Below are positions 22,589-33,401 of a stretch of 64,000 nt of DNA, one piece after another. The stretch is from the NCBI GenBank assembly GCA_031761405.1, contig JASEVX010000006.1, forward strand, positions 33,235,359-33,299,358, read 5' to 3'. The notes under the pieces are model-generated. The model saw nothing but the letters and a program-made list of their open reading frames with translations, did not search any database and was not told where the DNA came from. The position numbers were made by a program, and so were the translations under genes. Every line of letters begins with the position of its first letter. The stretch's first letter is position 1. Source of the stretch: Serripes groenlandicus (lineage: Eukaryota > Mollusca > Bivalvia > Cardiida > Cardiidae).

Positions 22589-22725
22589 ATCCTTCCCACA
22601 TATCTTGCGTTTTGACGTATCTTCTGCAAACGACATTTGAAAACATTGTGACCAAAATAGTTATGAGCAATTTCTAGTTTTGCTAATATGTTTATAACTG
22701 TTTAATAACTAAACTATCATTTATG
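22589..22725 (+). mobile_element. MITE-A fragment, adjacent to the previous copy
   Basis: CCTTCCCACATATCTTGCG, CAAACGACATTTGAAAACAT, then decays. Confidence 0.6.
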
Positions 22726-22734
22726 GACATTTCA

Positions 22735-22880
22735 GGGGCGTAGCTTGGCAATAATCAATGTGTAGGCCGTCTCGTGAGACAATCATCAGTGTGGACTCTG
22801 CGTAAAGTATCGACCCGTATCAGCCTAAGCATGCCACAAAGGCGTACCCGGATATACACTTTTCGCCTCCTGTTTTATAC
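22735..22880. mobile_element. MITE-F partial copy
   Basis: GGGGCGTAGCTTGGCAATAA, GTGTGGACTCTGCGTAAAGT and ACTTTTCGCCTCCTG match the reverse of 44220-44370. Confidence 0.7.
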
Positions 22881-23019
22881 ATGTTTTTTTATCAATATAA
22901 TTTCTAGGTCTAGTATCGGTTTCCGTTCCTGCGTCACATATTTAGGTAAGTGGGCGTGACACTACACACATGAAGTTCATTCATTCACCTTTATTACCTC
23001 CAGGTTTACATGACGAAGT

Positions 23020-23405
23020 ACATCTTGGTGTTGTTTTGGTAGAGCGTCCGCATCGGGTGTGGGAGATCGACAGTTCGATCCTTGGCTGGGTGATAGATTA
23101 TCAATCCAGAGGTCTGGCGTTCAAATCCCGGTCCGGGTTCTGGATTTTTTTCTGAGGTGCTTTAAGTGCATACCCCTCAACAAGAGCTTTCCACGATAAA
23201 GAAGTTCTCGTGTTTATCGGTGTTTTTACACTGAGCACGGCAAAGAACCAAGGGGTCTTTTCGGACCCCCTTGTATCTAACTCTGTCTCATGGAACTTAT
23301 ATGCACATGTCAGATGTGTGTACTTGGTATAGTCTACACTATCAAATGGGCCTGTAGAAGCTAAAAAGCGCATGTTCAATAAGAGCAATTGGTCTCTCTA
23401 TAATT
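23020..23405 (+). mobile_element. Composite of a family-2 SINE head and a family-5 SINE
   Basis: A family-2 head (GTTTTGGTAGAGCGTCCGC, GACAGTTCGATCCTTGGC) is fused at ~23096 to a family-5 anticodon/T-arm (ATCAATCCAGAGGTCTGGCG, TTCAAATCCCGGTCCGGG). The family-5 body ends in GAGCAATTGGTCTCTCTATA. It looks like SINE recombination or adjacent insertion. Confidence 0.65.
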
Positions 23406-23419
23406 ACATTACACATTAC

Positions 23420-24734
23420 ACATACCGGATACTTTAAAATTAGTAGAAGTTGGCTTTCCCACCTTAGATTGCGGAGTTGGCATTACGACTGACTCACTGT
23501 TGTCAGGATTGCGGAGTTAGCATTACAACTGACTCACTAGTGTCAGGATTGCGGAGTTGGCGTTACGACTGACTCACTGTTGTCAGGATTGCGGAGTTAG
23601 CATTACGACTGACTCACTAGTGTCAGGATTGTGGAGTTAGCATTACGATTGACTATCTTTTGTCAGGATTGCGGAGTTAGCATTACGACTGACTCACTAG
23701 TGTCAGGATTGCGGAGTTAGCATTACGACTGACTCACTGTTGTCAGGATTGCGGAGTTAGCATTACGACTGATTCTCTGTTGTCAGGATTGCGGAGTTAG
23801 AATTACGACTGACTCACTGGTGTCAGGATTGTGGAGTTAGCATTACGACTGATTCTCTGTTGTCAGGATTGCGGAGTTAGCATTACGACTGACTCACTAG
23901 TGTCAGGATTGTGGAGTTAGCATTACGACTGACTCACTGTTGTCAGGATTGCGGAGTTAGCATTACGACTGACTCACTGTTGTCAGGAAGAGCGGAGTTA
24001 GCATTACGACTGACTCACTAGTGTCAGGATTGTGAAGTTAGCATTACGACTGATTCTCTGATGTCAGGATTGCGGAGATAGAATTACGACTGACTCACTG
24101 GTGTCAGGATTGCGGAGTTAGAATTACGATTGACTCACTGCTGTCAGGATTGCGGTGTTAGCATTACGACTGACTCACTAGTGTCAGGATTGTGGAGTTA
24201 GCATTACGACTGACTCACTAGTGTCAGGATTGTGGAGTTAGCATTACGACTGACTCACTGGTGTCAGGATTGTGGAGTTAGCATTACGACTGACTCACTG
24301 TTGTCAGGATTGCGGAGTTAGCATTACGACTGACTCACTGTTGTCAGGATTGCGGAGTTAGCATTACGACTGACTCACTAGTGTCAGGATTGTGGAGTTA
24401 GCATTACGACTGATTCTCTGTTGTCAGGATTGCGGAGTTAGAATTACGACTGACTCACTGGTGTCAGGATTGCGGAGTTAGAATTACGATTGACTCACTG
24501 TTGTCAGGATTGCGGTGTTAGCATTACGACTGACTCACTGTTGTCAGGATTACGGTGTTAGCAATACGACTGACTCACTGGTGTCAGGATTGTGGAGTTA
24601 GCATTACGACTGACTCACTGTTGTTAGGATTGCGGTGTTAGCATTACGACTGACCACTGTTGTCAGGATTACGGTGTTAGCAATACGACTGACTCACTGG
24701 TGTCAGGATTGTGGAGTTAGCATTACGACTGACT
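23420..24734 (+). mobile_element. Family-2 SINE whose middle has become a 40-bp satellite; right end lost in the gap
   Basis: SINE body (CATACCGGATACTTTAAAAT, TAGTAGAAGTTGGCTTTCC) leads straight into the array at GATTGCGGAGTTGGCATTAC. The unit equals the SINE segment GGTTGCGGGGTTAGCATTAC...TGTCAGGA. Confidence 0.88.
23453..24734. repeat. Satellite, 40-bp unit, ~32 copies
   Basis: Unit pieces TTGCGGAGTTAGCATTACGA and CTGACTCACTGTTGTCAGGA. Variants TTGTGGAG, GATTCTCTG and GAATTACG recur in a semi-regular order. It is truncated by the assembly gap. Confidence 0.95.
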
Positions 24735-24934
24735 NNNNNNNNNNNNNNNNNNNNNNNNNNNNNNNNNNNNNNNNNNNNNNNNNNNNNNNNNNNNNNNNNN
24801 NNNNNNNNNNNNNNNNNNNNNNNNNNNNNNNNNNNNNNNNNNNNNNNNNNNNNNNNNNNNNNNNNNNNNNNNNNNNNNNNNNNNNNNNNNNNNNNNNNNN
24901 NNNNNNNNNNNNNNNNNNNNNNNNNNNNNNNNNN
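24735..24934. other. Assembly gap, exactly 200 N
   Basis: A round-number gap between two different satellites. The true size is unknown. Confidence 0.99.
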
Positions 24935-25980
24935 GTGTGTTGGTCGTTGTATATAGAGGATTACTGTATGGGCTTACACACGGAAAAACCGACCTACTGT
25001 AATAACAATATGGAACCGTGTGCTCGTCGTTGTATATAGAGGATTACTGTATGGGGCTTACACACGGCAAAACCGACCTTCTGTCATTACAATATTGAAC
25101 CGTGTGTTGGTCGTTGTATATAGAGGATCACTTTATGGGCTTACACACGGGAAAACCGACCTACTGTCATTACAATATTGAACCGTGTGTAGGTCGTTGT
25201 ACATAGAGGATCACTTTATGGGCTTACACACGGGAAACCCGACCTACTCGTAATAACAGATATGGAACCGTGTGCTGGTCGTTGTATATAGAGGATCACT
25301 GTATGGGCTTACACACGGGAAAACCGACCCTACTGTAATAACAATATGGAACCGTGTGCTCGTCGTTGTATATAGAGATTACTGTATGGGCTTACCACAC
25401 GGGAAAACCGACCTACTGTCATTACAATATTGAACCGTGTGTAGGTCGTTGTATATAGAGGATCACTGTATGGGCTTACACACGGGAAAACCGACCTACT
25501 GTAATAACAATATGGAACCAGTGTGCTGGTCGTTGTTATAGAGGATCACTGTATGGGCTTACACACGGGAAAACCGACCTACTGTCATTACAATATTGAA
25601 CCGTGTGTAGGTCGTTGTATATAGAGGATCACTTTATGGGCTTACACACGGGGAAAACCGACCTACTGTCATTACAATATTGAACCGTGTGTAGGTCGGT
25701 TGTATATAGAGGATCACTTTATGGGCTTACACACGGGAAAACCGACCTAACTGTCATTACAATATTGAAACCGTGTGCTCGGTCGTTGTATATAGAGGGA
25801 TTACTGTATGGGCTTACACACGGGAAAACCGACCTACTGTCATTACAATATTGAACCGTGTGTTGGTCGTTGTATATAGAGGATTACTTTATGGGCTTAC
25901 CCACGGGAAAACCGACCTACTGTCATTACAATATTGAACCGTTTGTGGTCGTTGTATATAGAGGATCGTTCCGACCTACT
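24935..25980. repeat. Satellite, ~82-bp unit, ~12.5 copies, with many single-base indels
   Basis: The unit contains GTCGTTGTATATAGAGGATC, GGGCTTACACACGGGAAAAC and CGACCTACTGTCATTACAAT. Isolated one-base insertions or losses are frequent (ACGGGGAAAAC, GGTCGGTTG, CCTAACTG, GAAACCG), unlike any other array here. Confidence 0.93.
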
Positions 25981-25982
25981 GT

Positions 25983-25988
25983 CGAGAG

Positions 25989-26022
<34 letters not shown>

Positions 26023-26062
26023 AGGAGAGAGAGAGGAGAGAGAGAGAGAGAGAGAGAGAGAT

Positions 26063-26135
<73 letters not shown>

Positions 26136-26150
26136 TGAGAGAGGAGAGAG

Positions 26151-26186
<36 letters not shown>

Positions 26187-26198
26187 AGAGAGATGAGA

Positions 26199-26268
<70 letters not shown>

Positions 26269-26490
26269 GGAGAGAGGGGAGAGAGAGAGGTGAGAGAGAG
26301 AGATGAGAGAGAGAGATGAGAGAGAGAGGGGTGGTGGGAGAGAGAGTGAGAGAGAGATGAGAGAGAGGAGAGAGAGGAGAGAGAGGAGAGAGATGAGAGT
26401 GAGAGGAGTCGCGAGAGAGAGAGAGAGGGGGGGGGAGAGATGACGGAGAGAGAACACACACTCACACCACACGCGCGCGCGCGCGCGCGC
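25983..26490. repeat. GA microsatellite followed by CA and GC runs
   Basis: About 450 bp of (GA)n with GGA/TGA interruptions, then ACACACACTCACACC, then (CG)n at 26470-26490. Ser/Leu- and Arg/Glu-rich open frames on both strands are artefacts. Confidence 0.97.
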
Positions 26491-26491
26491 A

Positions 26492-26631
26492 AGCATTTGG
26501 ACGCTTCTACAGCATAAAAAAGAGGAAATGGTTCATAATGACTCATTTCTCCTTTTTAATACAATATTGTCAACTCTAGATGTTTTCAAAGTCGTCTGAT
26601 TCATATATGCTTGTATCAGGGAAAGGGTTAA
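26492..26631 (+). mobile_element. MITE-A right part
   Basis: GGACGCTTCTACAGC, GGTTCATAATGACTCATTTC, GTCGTCTGATTC, GGGAAAGGGTTAA. Confidence 0.72.
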
Positions 26632-26843
26632 GGATAAATGTTTTGATCTAGAAAATTACCCGCGTGTTATCTCAACTGGATTAGTTCTAGTGATTAAACC
26701 TTTCCAAAATTCGGCAGAAATCGGATCATCTTCTTTTGTCACAATGTTATCTGCTGCCGATACTTTATGACATGTGTCCTGCGCGAGGGAAAAGGGTGGT
26801 TTCTTGGAGAACGATTATTAATGTTCAGTGGATCAATGACATA

Positions 26844-26930
26844 CTGAGGGCTTCATGCAAAACAGTTGTAACTACATATTGTTCAAAGAAGTAGTTACAA
26901 CCGTTTTTGCATGAAGCCCTCGATATACAC
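26844..26930. mobile_element. MITE-E minimal copy (near-perfect foldback)
   Basis: GAGGGCTTCATGCAAAACAG and GTTGTAACTAC at left; GTAGTTACAACCGTTTTTGC and ATGAAGCCCTC at right, with almost nothing between. Confidence 0.78.
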
Positions 26931-27132
26931 TTAGACCCTTTTTGACGCTTCTGCAGCAGATGAATTTTTGAAAACATTGTGGCAGAAGGATAAATTGCTC
27001 AATTAAGAGCAATTTCCCCCTTTTCTCACAATGTTTTCTCAATAATTCAATAGCTTTACATCTATTAATAGTGATTTTTCCCTAGGTAATTCAAAGCTGT
27101 CTGCTTAATTTTTGTATGTGGGAAAGGGTTAA
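26930..27132 (+). mobile_element. MITE-A copy
   Basis: ACCCTTTTTGACGCTTCTG, hairpin ATTGCTCAATTAAGAGCAAT, right GTGGGAAAGGGTTAA. Confidence 0.82.
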
Positions 27133-27293
27133 CCATTTTACCTGAAACAAACGACTTTTAAACGCGCCTGATTACTTCGTAAATATTGTTGGAAAAGTAG
27201 AAATACTCCGGAAACGTTCTCCCTATTCTATAATATATTCAACACTTTCATTTTTTTCCGGATGTTTCACTAGGGTGTGGTTTAAAAAACGCT

Positions 27294-27512
27294 TTAACCC
27301 TTTCCCACATATAGCAAATCCGCAGCAGATGACTTTGAAAACATATCGGCATTATTAAAGAAAAGATTCTGCAAATGAAAAGTTTAACAACTAAATACAG
27401 TTTAAAAATATTGCAAAAAGGAGACATTTTTTATTATAAGCAATTTTTACTTTTGTCAGGTTATCTTCTCGTGAACTGCAGATGCGTAAGAATGCGTCTG
27501 TATCAGAGAAAA
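27294..27512 (-). mobile_element. MITE-A copy, decayed
   Basis: TTAACCCTTTCCCACATATA, CGCAGCAGATGACTTTGAAA to GCGTCTGTATCAGAGAAAAG. Confidence 0.75.
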
Positions 27513-27514
27513 GC

Positions 27515-27640
27515 TCCGAAGAGAAAATTTCTCCTTTTGCCACAATGTTTTCCACTTTTAGTCATTGATTATCCATCCATTATTTGACAAAATATGTTCA
27601 AATGCGTCTGCTGCAGATTTGTTGTATGTTGGAAAAGGTT
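27515..27640 (+). mobile_element. MITE-A right half
   Basis: ATTTCTCCTTTTGCCACAAT, CAAAATATGTTCAAATGCG, CTGCTGCAGATTTGTTGTAT, GGAAAAGG. Confidence 0.75.
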
Positions 27641-27691
27641 ATATAACGATGTAGGTACTTATACTCTTCACCAGTCAAACAAGACGTTTTA

Positions 27692-27912
27692 AAACCCTTT
27701 CCCTCATACGACAATCCTGCAGCAGACGACTTTGAACATATTTTGTCAAAGAATAGAAAATCTCTATAATTGAATGGATGACTAAAAGTGGAAAACATTG
27801 TGGCAAAAGGAGAAATTGCTCGTTTTGAGCAATTTCTTCTTTTGTCACTATGGTTTCGAAAAGCCGCCTGCTGCAGAGGCGTCAGAAAGTGTCTACTTGA
27901 GGGAAAGGGTAA
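27692..27912 (-). mobile_element. MITE-A copy, complete
   Basis: AACCCTTTCCCTCATACGAC to GAGGGAAAGGGTAA, inner ATTGCTCGTTTTGAGCAAT. Confidence 0.9.
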
Positions 27913-27962
27913 AGCTTCTTTAATCGGTTATCCGATATCGTATATTTTAGAATCAGCACATG

Positions 27963-28201
27963 TTTAACCCTTTCCCTCATATAGACGCTTTCTTACGCCT
28001 CTGCAGCAGACGACTTTTGAAAACCATGTCACAAAAGGAAAAATTGCTCAAAACGAGCAGTTTCTCCATTTGCCACAGTGTTTTCAAAAGTGTTTATTCA
28101 ATTATAATACTATCATTTATATTATAGAGAGTTTTCACATGTGTTCAAATATCTTTTCGAAGTCGTCTGCTGCAGATTTGTTGTATGTGGGATACGTTTA
28201 A
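27963..28201 (+). mobile_element. MITE-A copy, complete
   Basis: TTAACCCTTTCCCTCATATA, hairpin ATTGCTCAAAACGAGCAGT, right GCTGCAGATTTGTTGTATGT ending TTTAA. Confidence 0.88.
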
Positions 28202-28263
28202 ACGAACGACAATGTATGTTAAATGTTATACCGATCTCGATACTACCTCGTGGAAACCTAAGT

Positions 28264-28792
28264 CTTTACCCTTTCCCACATCAAACACATTTACAGCAGA
28301 CGGCTTGGAACACATCTGTACACAGATATGAAAGTTCGAGTCCCGGTAGCTCAGTCGGTAACGACGCAGGCTATCAATCCAGGGGTTGTGGGTTCGAATC
28401 CCGGCTCGGCCAACTTTCTTTCCGACGATTGACAAAAGTCAATGCGACATGCGTCATTCGTCTTCCACCGATGGGCTAAGTCTATGTGGAAAAGCAGCCA
28501 GTTGCTTGGAAAGATTGTTGTGTGGAGTACTGGTGTGAGACAACCAGGAAATGCATGAGTAGGTGAACTGGCCGCCGTGATATAACTGAGAAATTGTTAA
28601 AAACGGCGTTAAACCCAAATCAATCAATCAAATATGAAAAAGAATAAAAGTATAAATATTGACTAGACTAAAAAGCATAGTGAAAAAGGGAGACATTGCT
28701 AATTATGAGCGATTTCTCCTTATGTCACGATATTTTCAAAACGTGTCTGCTGTAGAGGTATCAGAACGCGTCTGTGTGAGGGAAATGGTTGA
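28264..28792 (-). mobile_element. MITE-A copy split by a SINE
   Basis: The left part is 28264-28333 (TTTACCCTTTCCCACATCAA, CAGCAGACGGCTTGGAACAC). The right part is 28631-28792 (ATTGCTAATTATGAGCGATT, GTGTCTGCTGTAGAGGTATC, GTGAGGGAAATGGTT). Confidence 0.85.
28334..28630 (+). mobile_element. Family-1 SINE, full length, inserted in MITE-A
   Basis: Head CCCGGTAGCTCAGTCGGTAA, box B GGGTTCGAATCCCGGCTC, tail AAAACGGCGTTAAACCC then (AATC)n. ATATGAAA flanks both sides (28326-28333 and 28631-28638 region), a target duplication. The tRNA-like head is not counted as a tRNA gene. Confidence 0.92.
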
Positions 28793-29357
28793 ATAAGGAA
28801 AGGGACAATGAGGCATGTCCCAAATCTGTTACAGAATAATAGAGTATTGTCTAGTCCGGAAATAAACATGCATGTAGTGACGTCACGGACGGGCGTGCGC
28901 ATGTGCACTATAGTTTCAGTCCTCAATGTCAGCGTACGTTAAAGGTGCTGAATGCCAGAAAATATATATTATAGTCAAAGTTTTAAAACAGTTCAAAAAT
29001 GTTCATGAAAAATTAGAATCATAAATCTATGATAGAATTTAAGTAATCAGTTCACTTACCAGTACAATAAACATCTAAATATCGATTGTTTATCCTTCAT
29101 TTTTACTGGGTATACATACCCAGTAATCCAAAGTTTGTACATTTTCATGACTTTCAATTGACAGTTTTTCAACATTTACTGCCAAAATAGTTTTAAACTA
29201 CTTAGTACTTACTTTGTTGTCATTATTAGCAATATTTGCTGAATTTTCAACATTTCAAAATATTGATCACCATCTGAAGTTCCGCACCTTTAAAACTGCA
29301 CCAAGTATTTTATCTTACATAACACCAATTGACCCGGTGACTCAGTTTTGTATAATT
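28793..29357. other. No gene recognised; small inverted repeat at 29103-29126
   Basis: TTACTGGGTAT and ATACCCAGTAA are separated by two bases. The rest is AT-rich with no signature. Confidence 0.5.
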
Positions 29358-29565
29358 GTTTCATTGGGGTTTTACGCCGTTTCCAACATGATTTCAGTTA
29401 TACCACGCCGACAGTTCTCTTAGTCATGCTACCTGGGTAAACAAACCAGTGCTGTGCTAGGAACACGTGCATTGCCCAAGGGCATTCCTCCATGTCCAAT
29501 GCGACTGGGGCTCGAATCAGGGACGACGGTTCTAAATCAGCGGCGCTTACCACTCGAACAGGGCT
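29358..29565 (-). mobile_element. Family-4 SINE
   Basis: GGTTTTACGCCGTTTCCAAC, ATACCACGCCGACAGTTCTC, CTGGGTAAACAAACCAGTGC and GGGCTCGAATCAGGGACG (reversed box B) match 20425-20645. Confidence 0.78.
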
Positions 29566-29569
29566 GATT

Positions 29570-29900
29570 CAGTCGGTAGCGACGCGGGCAGACAATCCAG
29601 GGGTTGTGAGTTCGATCCTCAGATCAGCAGAAAATCTTTCCGATGATTTACAAGCGTCATTCATCTTTCGTCAAAAGGTCAAAATGAGCCAGTTGCTTTT
29701 GAAATACTGTGGTGTGAAGTACTTACTAGCGTTTGCAAATCAGGAAACGCATGTATATGTGACTTGGCCTTCGTTATATATGACTAAATAAATGACTGAA
29801 CACGGCGTGAATGACAAAGCACCATGTATAATGTCTTACAAACCACCGTTATACGAATACATAATTGTTGAAAACGGCGTTTAACACCAATCACCATGTA
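29570..29900 (+). mobile_element. Family-1 SINE, diverged, tail region duplicated
   Basis: Head GGCTGATTCAGTCGGTAGCG, box B GAGTTCGATCCTCAG, body TTGCTTTTGAAATACTGTG. GAACACGGCGTGAATGAC is followed by a second tail TGTTGAAAACGGCGTTTAAC. The 66-bp satellite starts ~35 bp later. Confidence 0.78.
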
Positions 29901-29929
29901 TAATGTCTTTCAAACCGCCTTATAAACCG

Positions 29930-32130
29930 CCTAGGTGTGTCACCTGTATATATTCATGTCATTGCATGTCGGTGTAACAGCCAGGTACCCTTTAACCTAG
30001 GTGTGTCACCTATATATATTCATGTCATTTCATTTCGGTGTAACAGCCAGGTACCCTTTAACCTAGGTGTGTCACCTGTATACATTCATGCCATTTCATG
30101 TCGGTGTAACAGACAGGTACCCTTTAACCTAGGTGTGTCACCTGTATATATTCATGTCATTTCATGTCGGTGTAACAGCCAGGTACCCTTTTAACCTAGG
30201 TGTGTCACCTGTATACATTCATGCTATTTCATTTCGATGTAACAGCAAGGTACCCTGTACCCTATGTGTGTCACCTGTATACATTCATGTCATTTCATTT
30301 CGATGTAACAGACAGGTACCCTTTAACCTAGGTGTGTCACCTGTATATATTCATGTCATTTCATGTCGGTGTAACAGCCAGGTACACTTTAACCTAGGTG
30401 TGTCACCTGTATACATTCATGCTATTTCATTTCGATGTAACAGTAAGGTACCCTGTTACATAGGTGTGTCACCTGTATAGAATCATGTCATTTCATTTCG
30501 ATGTAACAGCAAGGTACCCTGTACCCTAGGTGTGTCACCTGTATACATTCATGTCATTTCATTTCGATGTAACAGCAAGGTATCCTGTAACCTAAGTGTG
30601 TCACCTGTATACATTCATGTCATTTCATTTCGGTGCAACAGCCAGGTACCCTTTAACATAGGTGTGTCACCTGTATACATTCATGCCTTTTCATTTCGAT
30701 GTAACAGCAAGGTACGCTGTAACCTAGGTGTATCACCTGTATACATGTGACCCTGTACCCTAGGTGTGTCACCTGTATACATTCATGTCATTTCATTTCG
30801 ATGTAACAGCAAGTTACCCTGTAACATAGGTGTGTCACCTGTTTACATTCATTTCATTTCGATGTAACAGCAAGGCACCCTTTAACCTGGGTGTGCCACC
30901 TATATACATGCATGTCATTTCATTTCGGTGTAACAGCAAGGTTCAGTTTAACCTAAGTGTGTCACCTATATACATTCATATAATTTCATTTCGATTTAAC
31001 AGCAAGGTACCTTGTACCCTATGTGTGTTACCTGTATACATTCAGGTCATTTCATTTCGGTGTAACAGCAAGGTACCCTTTAACCTAGATGTGTCACCTG
31101 CATACATTCATATCATTTCGGTGTAACAGCAAGGTACCCTTTAACCTAGGTGTGTCACCTGTATACATTCAGGTCATTTCATGTCGGTGTAAAAGCAAGG
31201 TACCCTGTAACCTAGGTGTGTCACCTGCATACATTCATATCATTTCGGTGTAACAGCAAGGTACCCTTTAACCTAGGTGTGTCATCTGTATACATTCATG
31301 TCATTTCATGTCGGTGTAACAGCAAGATACCCTATAACCTAGGTATGTCACATGTATACATTCATGTCCCCTGTATACATTCATGTCATTTCATGTCGGT
31401 GTAACAGCAAGATACCCTGTAATATAGGTGTGTCACCTGTATACATTCATGTCATTTCATGTCGGTGTAACAGCAATGTACCCTTTAACCTAGGTGTGTC
31501 ACCTGTATACATTCGTGTCATTTCATTTCGATTTAACAGCGAGATACCCTTTAACCTAGGTGTGTCACCTGTATACATTCATGTCATTTCATTTCGGTGT
31601 CACAACAAGGTACCCTGTAACCTAGATGTGTCACCTGCATACATTCATATCATTTCGGTGTAACAGCAAGGTACCCTATAACCTAGGTGTGTCACCTGTA
31701 TACATTCATGTCATTTCATTTCGGTAACCAAGGTGTGTCACCTGTATACACTCATGTCATTTCATGTCGGTGTAACAGCAAGATACCCTGTAATCTAGGT
31801 GTGTCACCTGTATACATTCATGTCATTTCATGTCGGTGTAACAGCAAGGTACCCTTTAACCTAGGTGTGTCACCTGTATACATTCGTGTCATTTCATTTC
31901 GATTTAACAGCAAGATACCCTTTAACTTAGGTGTGTCACCTGTATACATTCATGTCATTTCATATTGGTGTAACAGCAAGGTACCCTGTAACCTAGGTGT
32001 GTCACCTGTATACATTCATGTCATTTCAGTTCGATTTAACAGCAAGGTACCCTTTAACCTATGTGTGTCACCTGTTTACATTCATGTCATTTCATTTCGA
32101 TTTAACAGCAAGGTACCCTCTCCCCTGACG
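29930..32130. repeat. Satellite, 66-bp unit, ~33 copies
   Basis: Unit pieces CCTAGGTGTGTCACCTGTAT, ACATTCATGTCATTTCATTT and CGGTGTAACAGCAAGGTACC. It is a multiple of three, so several long open frames repeating VSPVYIHVISFRCNSKVPFN run through it. Indels break the frame repeatedly and no start or signal suggests a real protein. Confidence 0.95.
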
Positions 32131-32150
32131 GGTCTCATATATAATATCCA

Positions 32151-32479
32151 CTAATCCTTTCTCACATGATATACATCCGCAGCAAACGATTTTTGTAAAC
32201 ATCTGAACAAACATATATAAAATCTCTATTAACCCATTACTTCACATGACTTTTCAAAGGTCGTCTGCTTTACAAACATCAGACGAACAATTTCAACAAT
32301 ATAGAAAACTGATTTTTTTTTTATAATGTAAAATATATCTATATTGATATAGAGTTGAAAACATTGCAATAAAAGGGGAAATTGATCGTTTTGAGCAATT
32401 TCACCTTTTATTGCAATGTTTTCAAAAGTCATGTTCAATGGCAGGTGTCAAATGTCGTCTGTGTGAAGTAATGGGTTAA
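32151..32479 (-). mobile_element. MITE-A copy, long variant
   Basis: CTTTCTCACATGATATACAT, CCGCAGCAAACGATTTTTG, hairpin ATTGATCGTTTTGAGCAAT, right AATGTCGTCTGTGTGAAGTA, GGGTTAA. Confidence 0.78.
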
Positions 32480-32504
32480 TAAAATTATATTTATATAATG
32501 TTGT

Positions 32505-32715
32505 TTAACCCTTTCCCTCATACAACAATTCTGCAGCAGACGACTTTGAAATAGAAAATCTCTATAATTGGATTACCTATGACTAAAAGTGGAAAACATT
32601 GTGGCAAAAAGGAGAAATTGCTCGTTTTGAGCAATTTCTTCTTTCGTCACTATGTTTTCAAAAAGCCGTCTGCTGCAGAGGCGTCAGAAAGCGTATTTAT
32701 GATGGAAAGGGATAA
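32505..32715 (-). mobile_element. MITE-A copy
   Basis: TTAACCCTTTCCCTCATACA, hairpin ATTGCTCGTTTTGAGCAAT, GAGGCGTCAGAAAGCG, GGAAAGGGATAA. Confidence 0.9.
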
Positions 32716-32719
32716 ATTA

Positions 32720-33030
32720 TTGTGGCAAAAAGATAATTGCTTATAAATGACCCAATGGTTTCACAAGTTGTCTGCTACAGAGGTGATAAAAGGCTTCTGT
32801 ATGTAATAAAGGGTTATGACGGAAGAGGCCTATTGCTCTCATTTAGGAAATGGACACTTCCTCTGACGCAAGCGACATTTAACGCCTTTGCCACAAACCA
32901 CATTTTTGAAACATTGTGGGAAATCGAAAACATGTTCATGATGTGCAATTTCTCCTTCTCCAATAATGTTTCTACTTCATATAATGATATTACTTCCATT
33001 TTCCCTGCAGCTATTAAACATTGTGTTTGA
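32720..33030. mobile_element. MITE-A-like remnants
   Basis: GTTGTCTGCTACAGAGGTGA with AATAAAGGGTTA, then CAAACCACATTTTTGAAAC and ATGATGTGCAATTTCTCC. Confidence 0.5.
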
Positions 33031-33095
33031 TAAGGAAACGACTCTCCAAATATGACATTCTATGAGTGAAATGATTAATTTATTATCATTGTGTA

Positions 33096-33310
33096 TTAAA
33101 CTCTTTCACTGCCATATTTCACAAAGTCGACTCTTCCACGTTTAATATCGGAACACTCCATGTTTCGTCCAACAGGAAATTTGGTAAATTCAATGTCTAA
33201 GTGGCAAACAATGCAGTTTTCAGGAGAGACAGCTCGTGACGAGCTGTCTCACCTGAATCAGCATTGTTTGTGCAAAAGCCTTTAATTGCCTTTGGCAGCG
33301 AAAGTGTTAA
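33096..33310 (-). mobile_element. MITE-D copy, TTAA-flanked
   Basis: TTAAACTCTTTCACTGCC to GGCAGCGAAAGTGTTAA. The inner palindrome is GAGACAGCTCGTGACGAGCT then GTCTC. Same family as 7582-7799. Confidence 0.85.
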
Positions 33311-33401
33311 ACTGTATAACAAACACTATGCTAATAAGTTTGATCCATTGTTTGAACATGTTACTTAAATCGAAAACGTTTCTATCAGAAAGGTTGATTG
33401 G

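Noticed and set aside
22774..22959. 61-codon frame with Arg-rich start
   Set aside because: Entirely inside a MITE-F fragment; matching frames in other MITE-F copies (39457, 36639, 43941) show that it is transposon translation.
25897..26546. Ser/Leu- and Arg/Glu-rich frames
   Set aside because: Pure translation of the GA microsatellite.
28334..28410. tRNA gene candidates (also at 5473, 8275, 13985, 20955, 29570, 38797, 42600 and 56060)
   Set aside because: Box A and B are present, but stems are mismatched and each continues into a SINE body and tail, so they are SINE heads.
29103..29126. Short palindrome TTACTGGGTAT/ATACCCAGTAA
   Set aside because: Could be a chance hairpin or relic foldback. 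No context to call it an operator, terminator or element.
29937..32154. Series of plus-strand frames repeating a 22-residue unit
   Set aside because: The 66-bp unit is divisible by three and stop-poor. Indels break it every few units, with no conserved protein features, so it is a satellite rather than a repeat protein.
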